From JANXXV01 sp040002435 (GTDB lineage: Bacteria > Acidobacteriota > Terriglobia > Bryobacterales > Bryobacteraceae): DNA of 64,000 nucleotides. Location: contig JBDUEM010000004.1 of NCBI GenBank assembly GCA_040002435.1, positions 10,552 to 74,551 of the forward strand, in the 5' to 3' direction. The stretch's first letter is position 1, and the number at the start of each line of letters is the position of its first letter. The notes under the pieces were generated by a model. The model did not search any database, was not told where the DNA came from, and saw only the letters and a list, made by a program, of their open reading frames with translations. Below, in pieces: positions 15,653 to 24,919 of this stretch. The position numbers were made by a program, and so were the translations under genes.

Positions 15653-18277
15653 CTATCCGCCGCTCTGCTGCAACAGCTTCCCTACCAGCCCGGTCCACCC
15701 GGTCTGATGACTGGCTCCCACGCCAGATCCATCGTCGCCGTGGAAGTATTCGTAAAACAGCACCAGGTCGCGCCAGTTCGGATCGGACTGATACCGCGCG
15801 CTTGTTCCGTGCACAGGCCGCATCCCGCCGTCGTCGGCCAGAAAAATTCTGGTGAGCCGCCGCGATAACTCCGCCGCTACGTCCCACAGCGTCATATATA
15901 CCCCGGAACCCGTGGGGCACTCCACTTTGAAGTCGTTCCCCAGGTAATGGTGGAACTTTTGCAGGGATTCGATCAACAGATAGTTCACGGGAAACCAGAT
16001 GGGGCCCCGCCAATTGGAGTTGCCTCCAAAAAGTCCGGTGCTCGATTCGGCCGGCTCGTAGGCGACCATGTACTTCATTCCGTCCACCGGCAGCTCATAG
16101 GGATGATGGCGATGTGCGGCGGAAAGCGCCCGGATCCCGAACGGAGAAAGGAACTCATTCTCGTCCAGCATGAACTTCAGCACACGGCGCAATTGATCGC
16201 CATTGACGATCGACAACAGTCTCCGGTCACCCGCGCCTTCCGTATTCATGCACGCCACGTTTGCAGTGAGGTCCTTCTTGTTTTCAATAAACCATTCCAG
16301 CCGGCGCTTAAAACCGGGCAGCTTATCAATCAGCTCCGGTTCCAGCGTCTCCACGGCGTACAGCGGAATCAGCCCCACCATCGACCGGATCTTCAGCGGC
16401 AGATGATCGTCGCCCGGCATGTGCAGCACGTCGTAGAAGAAGCCGTCTTCCTGATTCCACATCCCGACGCCGTCGTTGCCCAGATGATTGATAGCCCTGG
16501 CGATATGCAGAAAGTGTTCCCAGAACTTACTCGCCACATCTTCGTAAGCGGGATCTTCCCCCGCCAGTTCCAACGCGATTGCCAGAAGGTTCAGACTGTA
16601 CATCGCCATCCAGCCGGTGCCGTCGGCCTGTTCCAGGTGGCCGCCTGTGGGCAGAGGAGCGCTGCGGTCGAAACAGCCGATGTTGTCCAGCCCCAGAAAT
16701 CCACCCTGGAAAACGTTGCGCCCCTCGGCGTCCTTGCGGTTCACCCACCATGTGAAATTGAGCATCAGCTTGTGGAAGATTCGCTGCAGGAACGTTCGGT
16801 CTCCCACGCCGCGGCGCTTCTTCTCAATTTTGTAAACGCGCCACGCGGCCCACGCGTGTACCGGTGGATTGACATCCCCGAAAGCCCACTCATACGCCGG
16901 CAGCTGCCCGTTCGGATGCATGTACCACTCGCGAACCATCAGCATCAACTGTTCCTTGGCGAAGTCGGAATCCACCAGCGCCAGAGGCACGCAGTGAAAC
17001 GCCAGATCCCACGCCGCGTACCACGGGTACTCCCATTTGTCCGGCATGGAGATCACATCCGCGTTATACAGATGGCCCCACTCGGAGTTGCGGCCGGCCT
17101 TGCGGTTCTCAGGCGGTGTGGGTTGGCCGGGGTCTCCCTCCAGCCAATCGCCAACCACGTAGTGGTAGAACTGCTTTGACCACAGCAGGCCGCCGAACGA
17201 TTGGCGCATCACGTTCTTTCCATCCGCCGGGAGTTCGTGGGGGATCACCGTTCCATAGAATTCGTCGGCTTCGGTCTTGCGTGCGTGAAACACGGAATCG
17301 AAGTCGCTGCCGATCGTTGTCTCGCCTGAGCCAGACAGCCGCAGACGCAGCACGGCCGTCTCTCCGCCGCCCACGGTGAGTGTGTAGTGTGCCGCTGCCT
17401 TGGTCCCGCGAAGGTCGGGATGCACGGCGTTCCGGTCGCCATAGACCACGAAATCGTTGATGCCGTCTTTGACGTACGGCGCGCCGTTGTCGAGTCCATA
17501 CAGGCGGCGGGTATTGGTTTCGTTCTCGGTGAACAGCAGTTCCGGGGAATCGTCACAGGCAAGGATTCGCTTCCCGTACTGCGGCTCGTTCAGCTCAATG
17601 GCGCTCTGCGAAATCGCGTGCATCGACGGACGCTCCGCGGCTTTCCCCCAGGACCATGTATTGCGGAACCATATCGTGGGCAATGCATGAATAGTTGCCG
17701 CTTCCCTGCCGCGGTTCGAAATGCTGATGCGAATCAGAATGTCGTCCGTAGATGCCTTCGCATACTCCACGTGAACGTCGAAGTATTTGTCTTCTTCAAA
17801 GACGCCCGTGTCGAGAAGTTCGAATTCACGCGATCCCCGGCCGCGGTTGCCATTCTCCCGCACCAGTTGTTCGTAGGGGAAAGCAGCCTGCGGATATTTG
17901 TACAGGTACTTCATGTACGAATGGGTGGGAGTGCTGTCCAGGTAGTAATAGCACTCCTTCACGTCTTCGCCGTGGTTCCCCTCATTACCGGTCAAGCCGA
18001 ACATTCTCTCTTTTAGAATCGGGTCCCGGCCGTTCCACAGCGCAACGGAGAAACAGATCTTCTGGTGGCGGTCGCAGATTCCCGCGATGCCGTCCTCGTT
18101 CCAGCGGTACGCGCGGGAGCGCGCATGATCATGTGAGAGGTATTCCCAGGCGGTGCCGCCCGCGCTGTAATCCTCACGCACCGTGCCCCAGGCGCGTTCG
18201 CTCAGATAAGGTCCCCAGCGCTTCCAATGCGCGTTCTTCTCTCGGGCCGCTTCCAGTCTCTTTTCTTCGTTGTTCAT
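15653..18277 (-). CDS. Glucosidase, GH63/MGH1-like glycoside hydrolase
   Basis: 874 residues, no signal peptide, so probably cytoplasmic. The first part (ERAWGTVREDYSAGGTAWEY) is the typical beginning of bacterial proteins annotated 'glucosidase' of the GH63-like clan. The C-terminal (alpha/alpha)6 barrel contains the conserved blocks WYAAWDLAFH, ADGTGWMAMYSLN, WNQEDGFFYDVL and NSNWRGPIWFPVNYLLIE. The length matches these bacterial homologues (about 870-900). The likely role is trimming of glucosyl units from an alpha-glucan or glucosylated solute; the exact substrate cannot be read from sequence. Confidence 0.9.
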   Translation of the reverse strand: MNNEEKRLEAAREKNAHWKRWGPYLSERAWGTVREDYSAGGTAWEYLSHDHARSRAYRWNEDGIAGICDRHQKICFSVALWNGRDPILKERMFGLTGNEGNHGEDVKECYYYLDSTPTHSYMKYLYKYPQAAFPYEQLVRENGNRGRGSREFELLDTGVFEEDKYFDVHVEYAKASTDDILIRISISNRGREAATIHALPTIWFRNTWSWGKAAERPSMHAISQSAIELNEPQYGKRILACDDSPELLFTENETNTRRLYGLDNGAPYVKDGINDFVVYGDRNAVHPDLRGTKAAAHYTLTVGGGETAVLRLRLSGSGETTIGSDFDSVFHARKTEADEFYGTVIPHELPADGKNVMRQSFGGLLWSKQFYHYVVGDWLEGDPGQPTPPENRKAGRNSEWGHLYNADVISMPDKWEYPWYAAWDLAFHCVPLALVDSDFAKEQLMLMVREWYMHPNGQLPAYEWAFGDVNPPVHAWAAWRVYKIEKKRRGVGDRTFLQRIFHKLMLNFTWWVNRKDAEGRNVFQGGFLGLDNIGCFDRSAPLPTGGHLEQADGTGWMAMYSLNLLAIALELAGEDPAYEDVASKFWEHFLHIARAINHLGNDGVGMWNQEDGFFYDVLHMPGDDHLPLKIRSMVGLIPLYAVETLEPELIDKLPGFKRRLEWFIENKKDLTANVACMNTEGAGDRRLLSIVNGDQLRRVLKFMLDENEFLSPFGIRALSAAHRHHPYELPVDGMKYMVAYEPAESSTGLFGGNSNWRGPIWFPVNYLLIESLQKFHHYLGNDFKVECPTGSGVYMTLWDVAAELSRRLTRIFLADDGGMRPVHGTSARYQSDPNWRDLVLFYEYFHGDDGSGVGASHQTGWTGLVGKLLQQSGG

Positions 18278-18320
18278 GCCTCTGTAAGCCGGAACGGGCC
18301 TTCACTATTCCGCTTGGGCA

Positions 18321-18366
18321 AAAAAAAAGCGGCCCGTGCATTCTCAGCACGGGCCGCTCTTTTTCA
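18321..18366 (-). terminator. Strong intrinsic terminator after the sigma/anti-sigma operon
   Basis: A perfect 12-bp stem (AGCGGCCCGTGC / GCACGGGCCGCT, 18328-18339 and 18347-18358) with a 7-base loop is flanked by A8 on the left and CTTTTTC on the right. On the minus strand this is a hairpin followed by a U-tract, 19 bases after the anti-sigma stop; it can also stop plus-strand transcription. Confidence 0.9.
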
Positions 18367-18376
18367 GAATCGATTT

Positions 18377-19132
18377 CTAGCTTTCCAGCCGGCTCAGGAA
18401 GGCCTTCACATCCGGAGCCAAAGCCAGCAGCAGGTCCATGTTCTTTTGTTGCGGCAAGTCGGAGATCACATACACCAGATGCTCCTTGCTCTCGAAGGCG
18501 GCAATCTGAAATCGCTGCACGCCGCTCCGGTAAAGCGGAATTCCCGCCTCGGCCAGCGCGGGAACCAGGTTCTCGGTTTGGAACGACTCGCCCTCTCCCT
18601 TCACGGCAACTACGACGGACAGCACTTGCCCGTCTTTGGTCAGCGCCAGGTGGACGAACCTCCGTCCGTGATACCGGCACTGGTGAGCCATCATTAATTG
18701 ATAGCCGCTCGGGACGCGCGACTGCACAATCTGCATCAACCCCGCATATTTCGTCCCCATTTCTTGCGCCAGGTCTTCCACCTTCGGCGGCGCCTTCGGA
18801 TACTTACGGAACACAGCGCAATGGATATGATCCCGCAGGCCCACCCGCATGATCGTCGCCACCTGGTTTGAGACGGAGGAGATATAGGATTCCTGCGAAG
18901 CCGTGGTCAGGCGCAGGTGCCCAAGCTGGTAGGCCACCGTCGCTCCGATGCACAAGGCGACCGTAGCAGCCACAGCCATCAGCCGCGCACCCCAAACGCT
19001 ACGGCTGCTGGTGGCGTCGATCTCGCTCCGGATACGCGCCGCAAGATGAGGGGGAGCGGTCACGCTATGTACAGCCGTCTTCAATCTTTCATTCATCATT
19101 CTTCTCTCTTGTTCTGACTCCGGCTGATTCAT
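18377..19132 (-). CDS. Probable membrane anti-sigma factor with His/Cys-rich periplasmic domain
   Basis: 251 residues. The short cytoplasmic part (1-45) begins with ERLKTAVHSVTAPPHLAARI, followed by one membrane helix (~48-68, ARLMAVAATVALCIGATVAY) and a ~180-residue periplasmic domain. The start overlaps the sigma factor stop by 4 bases (ATGA), the usual arrangement for an anti-sigma factor. The cytoplasmic part lacks the zinc HxxxCxxC motif of common anti-sigma factors. The periplasmic part has DHIHCAVF and MAHQCRYHGRRFVH, suggesting metal, haem or redox sensing. It is followed by a strong terminator. Confidence 0.75.
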   Translation of the reverse strand: MNQPESEQERRMMNERLKTAVHSVTAPPHLAARIRSEIDATSSRSVWGARLMAVAATVALCIGATVAYQLGHLRLTTASQESYISSVSNQVATIMRVGLRDHIHCAVFRKYPKAPPKVEDLAQEMGTKYAGLMQIVQSRVPSGYQLMMAHQCRYHGRRFVHLALTKDGQVLSVVVAVKGEGESFQTENLVPALAEAGIPLYRSGVQRFQIAAFESKEHLVYVISDLPQQKNMDLLLALAPDVKAFLSRLES

Positions 19133-19791
19133 GCTCCTCGTCCCTCCTTCACCGGATTTCCAATTCCGTAGGACTGAGCCACGGCGGCCAGTTGCTCGCG
19201 CAGCAGTTTTCTGCCCCGGCTGAGGCGCGACATCACCGTCCCGATCGGAATGGACAGGATATCGGCGGCTTCCTTATATGGAAACTCCTCCACATCTACC
19301 AGCAGCACCACTGCCCGGAAGTCGCCCGGAATAGCATCCAGCGCCGCCAGTACTTCCTCATCCGTCAAATGTTCCGGGACGGGAGCCTCGTAGGTGAGAT
19401 TCGCCTCCAGAAACTCCTCGGCTTCCTTTAACAGCGGAAACCGGAACCACTTTCGCCGGTGGTGGTTTACGCAGTGGAAAAGAATTTTATACAGCCAGGC
19501 ACGGCAGTTCGTTCCCGGCTCGAACCGGCCGAACGATTTCCACGCCTGCAGATAAACCTCTTGCACTACGTCCTCCGCGCGGGCTTTCTCGCCGACCATC
19601 CGGCTCGCCGTGCGGAAAATATCGTTGAGATGAGGCATCGCCTCGGCCTCGAATCGCGCCGGCATGGACAGATCATTCACTTTCGTTTCCTTCTGGGAAA
19701 GCCCCAAAAGTCCAGGCGGTAAGGCGTCGGATTTTGCCGCTTGCGAAAGATTGTCGTCCATCCAGCTCTCCACAGTGTTGGAAGCTGCCAT
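19129..19791 (-). CDS. ECF-type RNA polymerase sigma factor
   Basis: 220 residues. Region 2 spans ~55-115 (IFRTASRMVGEKARAEDVVQ, with FGRFEPGTNCRAWLYKIL for promoter melting) and region 4 spans ~146-205 (LDAIPGDFRAVVLLVDVEEF, then the helix-turn-helix IPIGTVMSRLSRGRKLL). There is no region 1.1 or 3, so it is an extracytoplasmic-function sigma factor. The first ~45 residues are longer than usual; starts at M10 or M43 are possible. It is co-translated with the membrane anti-sigma gene. Autoregulation is expected from the family but no promoter was identified. Confidence 0.92.
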   Translation of the reverse strand: MAASNTVESWMDDNLSQAAKSDALPPGLLGLSQKETKVNDLSMPARFEAEAMPHLNDIFRTASRMVGEKARAEDVVQEVYLQAWKSFGRFEPGTNCRAWLYKILFHCVNHHRRKWFRFPLLKEAEEFLEANLTYEAPVPEHLTDEEVLAALDAIPGDFRAVVLLVDVEEFPYKEAADILSIPIGTVMSRLSRGRKLLREQLAAVAQSYGIGNPVKEGRGA

Positions 19792-19906
19792 ACGCCATTG
19801 ACATCCGTCGCGGCCGTCCGTTTATTCCCGCCAGGAAAAAATAATTCCTGGCTCTGCCATTATCGCGCGTTTGGAATAGACTCAGCGATCCCTGGATTGC
19901 ATTCCT

Positions 19907-21613
19907 ATGAAGCGAGTGATCCGCGTATTTCTGGCCGCCGCGGCCCTTTTGATTGTGCGCGACCTGGCCCAATCCCAGACACTTACCTATTCCCTGTTAC
20001 CGCCAGAAGGCGTTCAACCGTCCGCCCGTTTCGATGGCGCAATTGCCTACAGTCCCGCCGGCCGCCAACTCTATCTGTTTGGTGGCCAGGACACCGCCTC
20101 GCGCAATGACCTCTGGACCTACTCGCTTGCCCAGCGGCGCTGGGCCGAAGTCCCAGCATCCGGTTCCAAGCCGCCCGCGCGCTTTGGCCATACCCTCATC
20201 CATGACCCCGTCCGCAATCGCCTGGTAGTCTTCGGAGGCCAGTCAGGGGGCTTCTTCAGCGACGTCTGGGCCTTCGACATTCAGCGAGGCGCCTGGCAGC
20301 AGCTTGGCCGGGATGAGGCCGGTCCCAGCCGGCGTTACGGGCACTCCGCCATCTATGAACCGGTTCGCGACCGCATGATCATCTCACACGGTTTTACCGA
20401 TGAAGGCCGTTTCGACGATACCTGGGCCTTCGATCTTGCGGCCAACACATGGAAGAATATTTCTCCCAGCGGCATACGCCCCCTGCGCCGCTGTCTGCAC
20501 CATGCGGCCTATGATGGCACAAATAACCAGATGTATCTCTACGGCGGATGCTCAAGTGGCTTCGGACCCTGTCCCCAAGGCGATCTCTGGTCATTCGATC
20601 TCAACAATAATAGCTGGACCGAGCGTACGGCCCAACTCAATCCACCGGCCAGGGAACACTATGGAATGGCCTTCGACTCAGAGCGCGGGAAACTGGTGGT
20701 CTTTGGGGGACGCGGAGCCGGTGTTCTCAACGACACTTGGGAATACGATCCGCAACGCCGCGCCTGGCAGCAGGTGACCCCGGAAGGTACCAGGCCCTCT
20801 CCCCGCGAAAGGCACGAAGCCGCATACGCAAATGATCGCGGAACCATCTTCTTCTTCGGAGGCGTCACTGGCTCCGGAAACACGAACGAACTCTGGATGC
20901 TGGGGCCGGCTTTGATTCCGGCGGTACCGGTCTTCACGCAGAACGGTGTCGTCAACGCGTTCAGCGGCATGGGTGGCGCTGTGGCGCCTGGTGAAATCGT
21001 ATCGATCTTTGGGAGCAGTCTGGGCCCCGATCAAGCCGTCACGCTGGCATTCGAAAACGGTCTGCTGCCAACATCCGGACCCGGCGTCACCGTGACCTGG
21101 AACGGCATTTCATCCCCGCTCTATTTCCTGCAGTCGGGCCAGTTGAACGTACAGGTCCCCTATGAATTGAACGGGGTCGCCGAAGCACGTTTGGAGGTCA
21201 CCGTGAACGGGCAGCCAAGCCAGCCTCTGACGATTCCCGTAGCCGCCGCCAAACCCGGCCTGGTTCCCAGGATCTGGAATCAGGACGGTACCGTGAACTC
21301 GGCAGAGGTACCAGCGACCGAAGGAAGCGTCGTGGTCCTCTACGCCACAGGCCAGGGTGTCACGATTCCCGCCAGCCGCACAGGCGGCGCGGCCCTCGGA
21401 CCCGCCTACCCCGAGCCGGCGGCCGCCGTATCCGTTCGAATCGGCGGCGTACCGGCAACCCTGTTATTCCGGGGCCAGGCTCCGGGCACAGCCGGAGTGA
21501 TGCAGATCAATGTCCGCATCCCCGGCGGATTGTCGTTCGGAACGCCTGTCCCAGTCACTTTAACCATCGGTTCCGCAGCCGCTCAGTCGGGCGTAAATCT
21601 CTACATTCGATAG
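19907..21613 (+). CDS. Secreted Kelch-repeat protein with Solibacter-type C-terminal domain
   Basis: 568 residues with a signal peptide (MKRVIRVFLAAAALLIVRDL). Residues ~35-330 hold about six Kelch units, each with a GHT/Y start, a VVFGG-type strand and a DxW ending (for example NRLVVFGGQSGGFFSDVWAF), forming a beta propeller. Residues ~345-568 are the domain beginning VNAFSGMGGAVAPGEIVSIF and ending with GVMQINVRIP, which I know as a C-terminal domain typical of Solibacter (TIGR03437). It probably acts as an extracellular binding module. The gene is divergent from the sigma factor, with 115 bases between the two starts. Confidence 0.88.
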   Translation: MKRVIRVFLAAAALLIVRDLAQSQTLTYSLLPPEGVQPSARFDGAIAYSPAGRQLYLFGGQDTASRNDLWTYSLAQRRWAEVPASGSKPPARFGHTLIHDPVRNRLVVFGGQSGGFFSDVWAFDIQRGAWQQLGRDEAGPSRRYGHSAIYEPVRDRMIISHGFTDEGRFDDTWAFDLAANTWKNISPSGIRPLRRCLHHAAYDGTNNQMYLYGGCSSGFGPCPQGDLWSFDLNNNSWTERTAQLNPPAREHYGMAFDSERGKLVVFGGRGAGVLNDTWEYDPQRRAWQQVTPEGTRPSPRERHEAAYANDRGTIFFFGGVTGSGNTNELWMLGPALIPAVPVFTQNGVVNAFSGMGGAVAPGEIVSIFGSSLGPDQAVTLAFENGLLPTSGPGVTVTWNGISSPLYFLQSGQLNVQVPYELNGVAEARLEVTVNGQPSQPLTIPVAAAKPGLVPRIWNQDGTVNSAEVPATEGSVVVLYATGQGVTIPASRTGGAALGPAYPEPAAAVSVRIGGVPATLLFRGQAPGTAGVMQINVRIPGGLSFGTPVPVTLTIGSAAAQSGVNLYIR

Positions 21614-21651
21614 CCGGGAATAAAGCCGGCAGAATCCGTCCTTCAAACGCA

Positions 21652-22869
21652 ATGAGTCAGCAACTTGTGCAAGCTCCGCGCCTTTGGCCCTCGAATCCCG
21701 AAAAAGACCGGCGGGTCACCTGGACCGAACTGTTCTTCGACGTCATCTTCGTGGCGGCCGTAGCGCAGGTCGGCACTCCGCTGGGTCATGACTACTCTGT
21801 GCCGGGTCTCCTCAGATACGCTCTGCTATTTGTTTTGATCTGGTGGGCCTGGAGCGGCCACACTCTCTACTGCACCAGATTCGATACGGACGATTCCATT
21901 CAGCGTCTGCTCGTCCTGGTGCAAAGCTTCATCGCGGCCGTCATGGCGGCCAACGCCAAGGATGCCCTCGACAGTACTTCATCGGCCGGCTTCGCGGCGG
22001 CCTATGCGGGAATGCGAATCATCCTGGTGGTCCAATATCTGCGTGCCCGCCGGGTATCCGAGACGCGCGCCCTCACCAGCAGGTATGCCCTGGGCTTCGG
22101 TTTCGCGGCGGCCATCTGGCTGCTGTCGGCGTTGACTGATCCGCCCCTCCGCTACTGGCTCTGGACAGCCGCGCTATTGATCGACTTCGCCACGCCGTGG
22201 CTGGCTGTGAACCACAGCGTGAAATTTCCTCCCGATGCGGTGCACTTTCCCGAACGGTTCGGCCTCTTCACGCTGATTCTGCTTGGCGAGTTCGTGGCCT
22301 GCGTAATGCGCGGAATTGAGAGCCAGGAAACCTGGAGCCCCGCTCTCGCTTCCACCGCCTTCGCATCCATGGCATTCGCCTTCGCCGTCCGCTGGTGGTA
22401 CTTTGACGGCGCGCAGAGTTCGGCCGAGCGCCACGTGAAATCCAGGCGCCAGGCTCGCTTGTTCCGGCTTTGGAACTACGCGCACTTCCCCCTGTCCCTG
22501 GGGATTGGAATCGCTGGAGTGGGCTTCGAGCGCGCCATCGCATTGCAACCCGGTCAGAATCTGAATCCAACCGAAACGTGGATTCTCTGTTCCGCCGTCG
22601 CCCTCCTCATGCTTGCGCTCATTGCAATCACAGCCACGTCGGAGGCGGCACAGAAGCGGCCGGTATTGTGGAAATACCTCCTGCCGCATGTTGTACTGGT
22701 CGGCCCGGTTCTAGCCATGGCGGTTTGCTCAACCAGGCTCAAGCCGGTGCAACTGGTCGTTGGATTGTTTGTCATCTGCGTCGGCCAGGTGGTCCTGGCG
22801 CAACTGGAGATGTTCGTGCCGCGGCGCATGTCCACGCGCGCCCGCAGACTATTGCTGCGGTCAACCTGA
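21652..22869 (+). CDS. Low temperature requirement protein A (LtrA) family membrane protein
   Basis: 405 residues with about ten hydrophobic segments. The family hallmark near the N-terminus is present: RVTWTELFFDVIFVAAVAQV, followed by RYALLFVLIWWAWSGHTLYC. A second conserved block is HFPERFGLFTLILLGEF. LtrA proteins are inner-membrane proteins of unknown biochemical role, named for cold sensitivity of a Listeria mutant. It lies 38 bases after the Kelch gene on the same strand and could be co-transcribed. Confidence 0.88.
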   Translation: MSQQLVQAPRLWPSNPEKDRRVTWTELFFDVIFVAAVAQVGTPLGHDYSVPGLLRYALLFVLIWWAWSGHTLYCTRFDTDDSIQRLLVLVQSFIAAVMAANAKDALDSTSSAGFAAAYAGMRIILVVQYLRARRVSETRALTSRYALGFGFAAAIWLLSALTDPPLRYWLWTAALLIDFATPWLAVNHSVKFPPDAVHFPERFGLFTLILLGEFVACVMRGIESQETWSPALASTAFASMAFAFAVRWWYFDGAQSSAERHVKSRRQARLFRLWNYAHFPLSLGIGIAGVGFERAIALQPGQNLNPTETWILCSAVALLMLALIAITATSEAAQKRPVLWKYLLPHVVLVGPVLAMAVCSTRLKPVQLVVGLFVICVGQVVLAQLEMFVPRRMSTRARRLLLRST

Positions 22870-22906
22870 AAAGCGCGCTCGAGCGGCCCGGCGGATATCC
22901 GCCGTA

Positions 22907-24193
22907 TCAGTGCGTAGTCTGCAACTCCGCTTCACCAACCGGAATGCGGCCCAGGTTCCCGTCCGCGTCGAATTCCCAGTCCTTGGCTTCGCCGAGAATC
23001 TCCAGCGAGGGATTGGCCTCAATGACCGGACGCAGATTCTCCGTCATTCCCAACAGCCCCAGTTCCATGGAGTTCCTGATCCATCCCATGGTCACGTCTT
23101 TGGGTGAGAATTTCCCCACAGTCGGCGCGATCTTCTCCAGACAAACCCGATCGCTTGCAAAGTGCATCGGAGACCGGATAGCCGCGGGCGTCGAAGCCGT
23201 CAACGAATTGATCTGCGTCGGATTCCAATCGATCTTGGCCAGCAATCGGTCATGCACCACATCCGCCATCCCCAGCCCGACTCCATTGTTGTAGCTCAGG
23301 TCGCTGATGTCGCGAATGAAAATCCGTTCCAGCTGCGGCGTCTCGGGCCAGGGATTGTATAAGCCCTGCACACTGCGGTTCACCACTTTCGTATCCATCC
23401 CGGCGCCGCTGATGTTCTTGCCGATTTCGTCCAGAATCAAAATGTCCAGATCGCACGGAATCTTACCCATCCACGATTTCACCAGTGCCAGCAGCTCTTC
23501 TTCCTGCTGTTCCATCCGGTCCACGGGCACGGCCGTAAGCTGCGCCGTGTTGTGGTTTGCGTCTTCCAGAATCGCCAGGCCGCCCAGAATCTTGCCCGAC
23601 GCAAGCACCTGCCGGCCCACCGTGCGAATCACCTTCTCCAGGCCCAGCCTGTACGCGTAGGTGTGGTAGCGCTGGGCGCCTGCAAATTTGCCCAGTCCGA
23701 TGGCCATCATTTTGAAGAGGCCGCTTTCAATCTTGCCTGCGAAATCGGTGTGCCATTTTACCCGCCCAATCAGCATCACACCGTCGCTCTCCAGGGCGTT
23801 CTTGTCCATGAACGCCTCAATCCCGTCACTGGTGCTTCCCAGAGACACCACTTCCAGAGAGCTGATCACTGGGCAACCCATGGTCGCCTCATGAATGCCG
23901 TAGTGAGCCAGGACATCCGCCTGCCCCTCCGCCGTCGCGGCGCCATGGCTTCCCATCGCCGGGAAGAGGAATGGATGCACACCCTGGGACTTCCAGAAAT
24001 CTACAACAGCGCGAACAATGGTGGCGATGTTGTGAATACCCCGGCTTCCCACGCCAATAGCGACGCGGCTCCCGGGCTTCAAACGCTGGCCGAAGCCGGC
24101 CGACTTCAATTGTTTCTGGACTTCGTCGGGGATGTTCTTAAGGGCGCGATCCTGAAAATGTTGCCGCACCATCAGCAGGCGTGAAAATTCCAT
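22907..24193 (-). CDS. LarA/DUF2088-like protein (lactate racemase domain family)
   Basis: 428 residues, cytoplasmic. The N-terminal half has the LarA-like layout, including VAIGVGSRGIHNIATIVRAV, PFLFPAMGSHGAATAEGQ and RVKWHTDFAGKIESGLFKMM. True LarA carries a nickel-pincer cofactor on a conserved lysine, with catalytic histidines; I cannot confirm all of these, and related proteins include non-racemase members. No larB, larC or larE is nearby, which argues against simple lactate racemization. The C-terminal ~60 residues vary. A CAAX-protease-like gene ends 24 bases upstream of its start on the same strand. Confidence 0.8.
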   Translation of the reverse strand: MEFSRLLMVRQHFQDRALKNIPDEVQKQLKSAGFGQRLKPGSRVAIGVGSRGIHNIATIVRAVVDFWKSQGVHPFLFPAMGSHGAATAEGQADVLAHYGIHEATMGCPVISSLEVVSLGSTSDGIEAFMDKNALESDGVMLIGRVKWHTDFAGKIESGLFKMMAIGLGKFAGAQRYHTYAYRLGLEKVIRTVGRQVLASGKILGGLAILEDANHNTAQLTAVPVDRMEQQEEELLALVKSWMGKIPCDLDILILDEIGKNISGAGMDTKVVNRSVQGLYNPWPETPQLERIFIRDISDLSYNNGVGLGMADVVHDRLLAKIDWNPTQINSLTASTPAAIRSPMHFASDRVCLEKIAPTVGKFSPKDVTMGWIRNSMELGLLGMTENLRPVIEANPSLEILGEAKDWEFDADGNLGRIPVGEAELQTTH

Positions 24194-24217
24194 GTTCGGA
24201 TTATATCGCGGTATGCC

Positions 24218-24919
24218 CTAAAGCCAATACTCCCACTTGCCTGTCTGCAGCACGTAAATCGACAGCGCCGCATTCGTTACGGCGTGCGCCAGAATGCAGT
24301 CCCCGAGGCTTTTGGTGCGTACCATCCACCAGTTATAGATTAGGCCGGCGGCAAGCCCTACTTCCCAATAGGAACCGTGCTCCGAAGCAAACAGCAGCGC
24401 GCTGATCCACATCGCCTTGCTCGTATAGGTGCCCAACTTCACCGACTGAAAATCCGGCGAGATGATCCACCTCATCATCCAGGCGCGCCAAAATAGTTCT
24501 TCGATAATAGGCACCAGGACCGCGGCACGAAAAAAGCGGAGTCCCAGGACCATTCGGTCCGCCCGCAGTTCCTCGGAGATGGAGCTTTGCAGTTTCCCCA
24601 TGATCCCGTTTTGGAACCACCAGTGATCGCGATAGCCGGGAATCAGCAGATCGGGACCAATCCATATGGCGAACACGGCCAGCCCGAGACCCACGCTGGC
24701 AACGGCATTGGACACACGGAAGCTGATGACGTCGCGCGAGAACAACCACAACACAGCCATCAAAACCGCGATGCGAAAGAGAGACTCCCAACGCCCCAGA
24801 AATGCCACGTAGGGTGCCAGGCCGAGAAGGGCCATGAACACCCCGAACGGCACGACATACGGCAGAGACGGGTTGCGCCGTATCAATGAATCAATCAAGG
24901 CTTGGCGCCCCGGATCCAA
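24218..24919 (-). CDS. CAAX prenyl protease-related (CPBP) intramembrane protease
   Basis: 233 residues with six or more hydrophobic helices. The three metal-site motifs of the CPBP/Abi family are present: EELFWR (in VPIIEELFWRAWMMRWII), the His of FASEHGSYWEVG and the His/Asn of AHAVTNA. The distal pattern (GLIYNWWMVRTKSLGDCILA, ending LQTGKWEYW) closely resembles the CAAX-related proteins found with PEP-CTERM/exosortase systems (TIGR03008 as I remember it). The start overlaps the preceding di-haem gene by 25 bases, so the two are one transcript. The substrate is unknown. Confidence 0.85.
   Translation of the reverse strand: MDPGRQALIDSLIRRNPSLPYVVPFGVFMALLGLAPYVAFLGRWESLFRIAVLMAVLWLFSRDVISFRVSNAVASVGLGLAVFAIWIGPDLLIPGYRDHWWFQNGIMGKLQSSISEELRADRMVLGLRFFRAAVLVPIIEELFWRAWMMRWIISPDFQSVKLGTYTSKAMWISALLFASEHGSYWEVGLAAGLIYNWWMVRTKSLGDCILAHAVTNAALSIYVLQTGKWEYWL

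Noticed and set aside
15947..17179. 410-residue plus-strand frame inside the glucosidase gene
   Set aside because: It is antisense to a strongly conserved GH63-like gene, and its translation has no motif.
17752..18852. 366-residue plus-strand frame with Arg/Ser/Pro-rich translation
   Set aside because: It runs antisense across the glucosidase start, the terminator and most of the anti-sigma gene.
22889..22904. 16-base palindrome CGGCGGATATCCGCCG between ltrA and the LarA-like gene
   Set aside because: It could be a terminator hairpin or a binding site, but it has no T-tract and no loop, and perfect GC-rich palindromes of this length can occur by chance.
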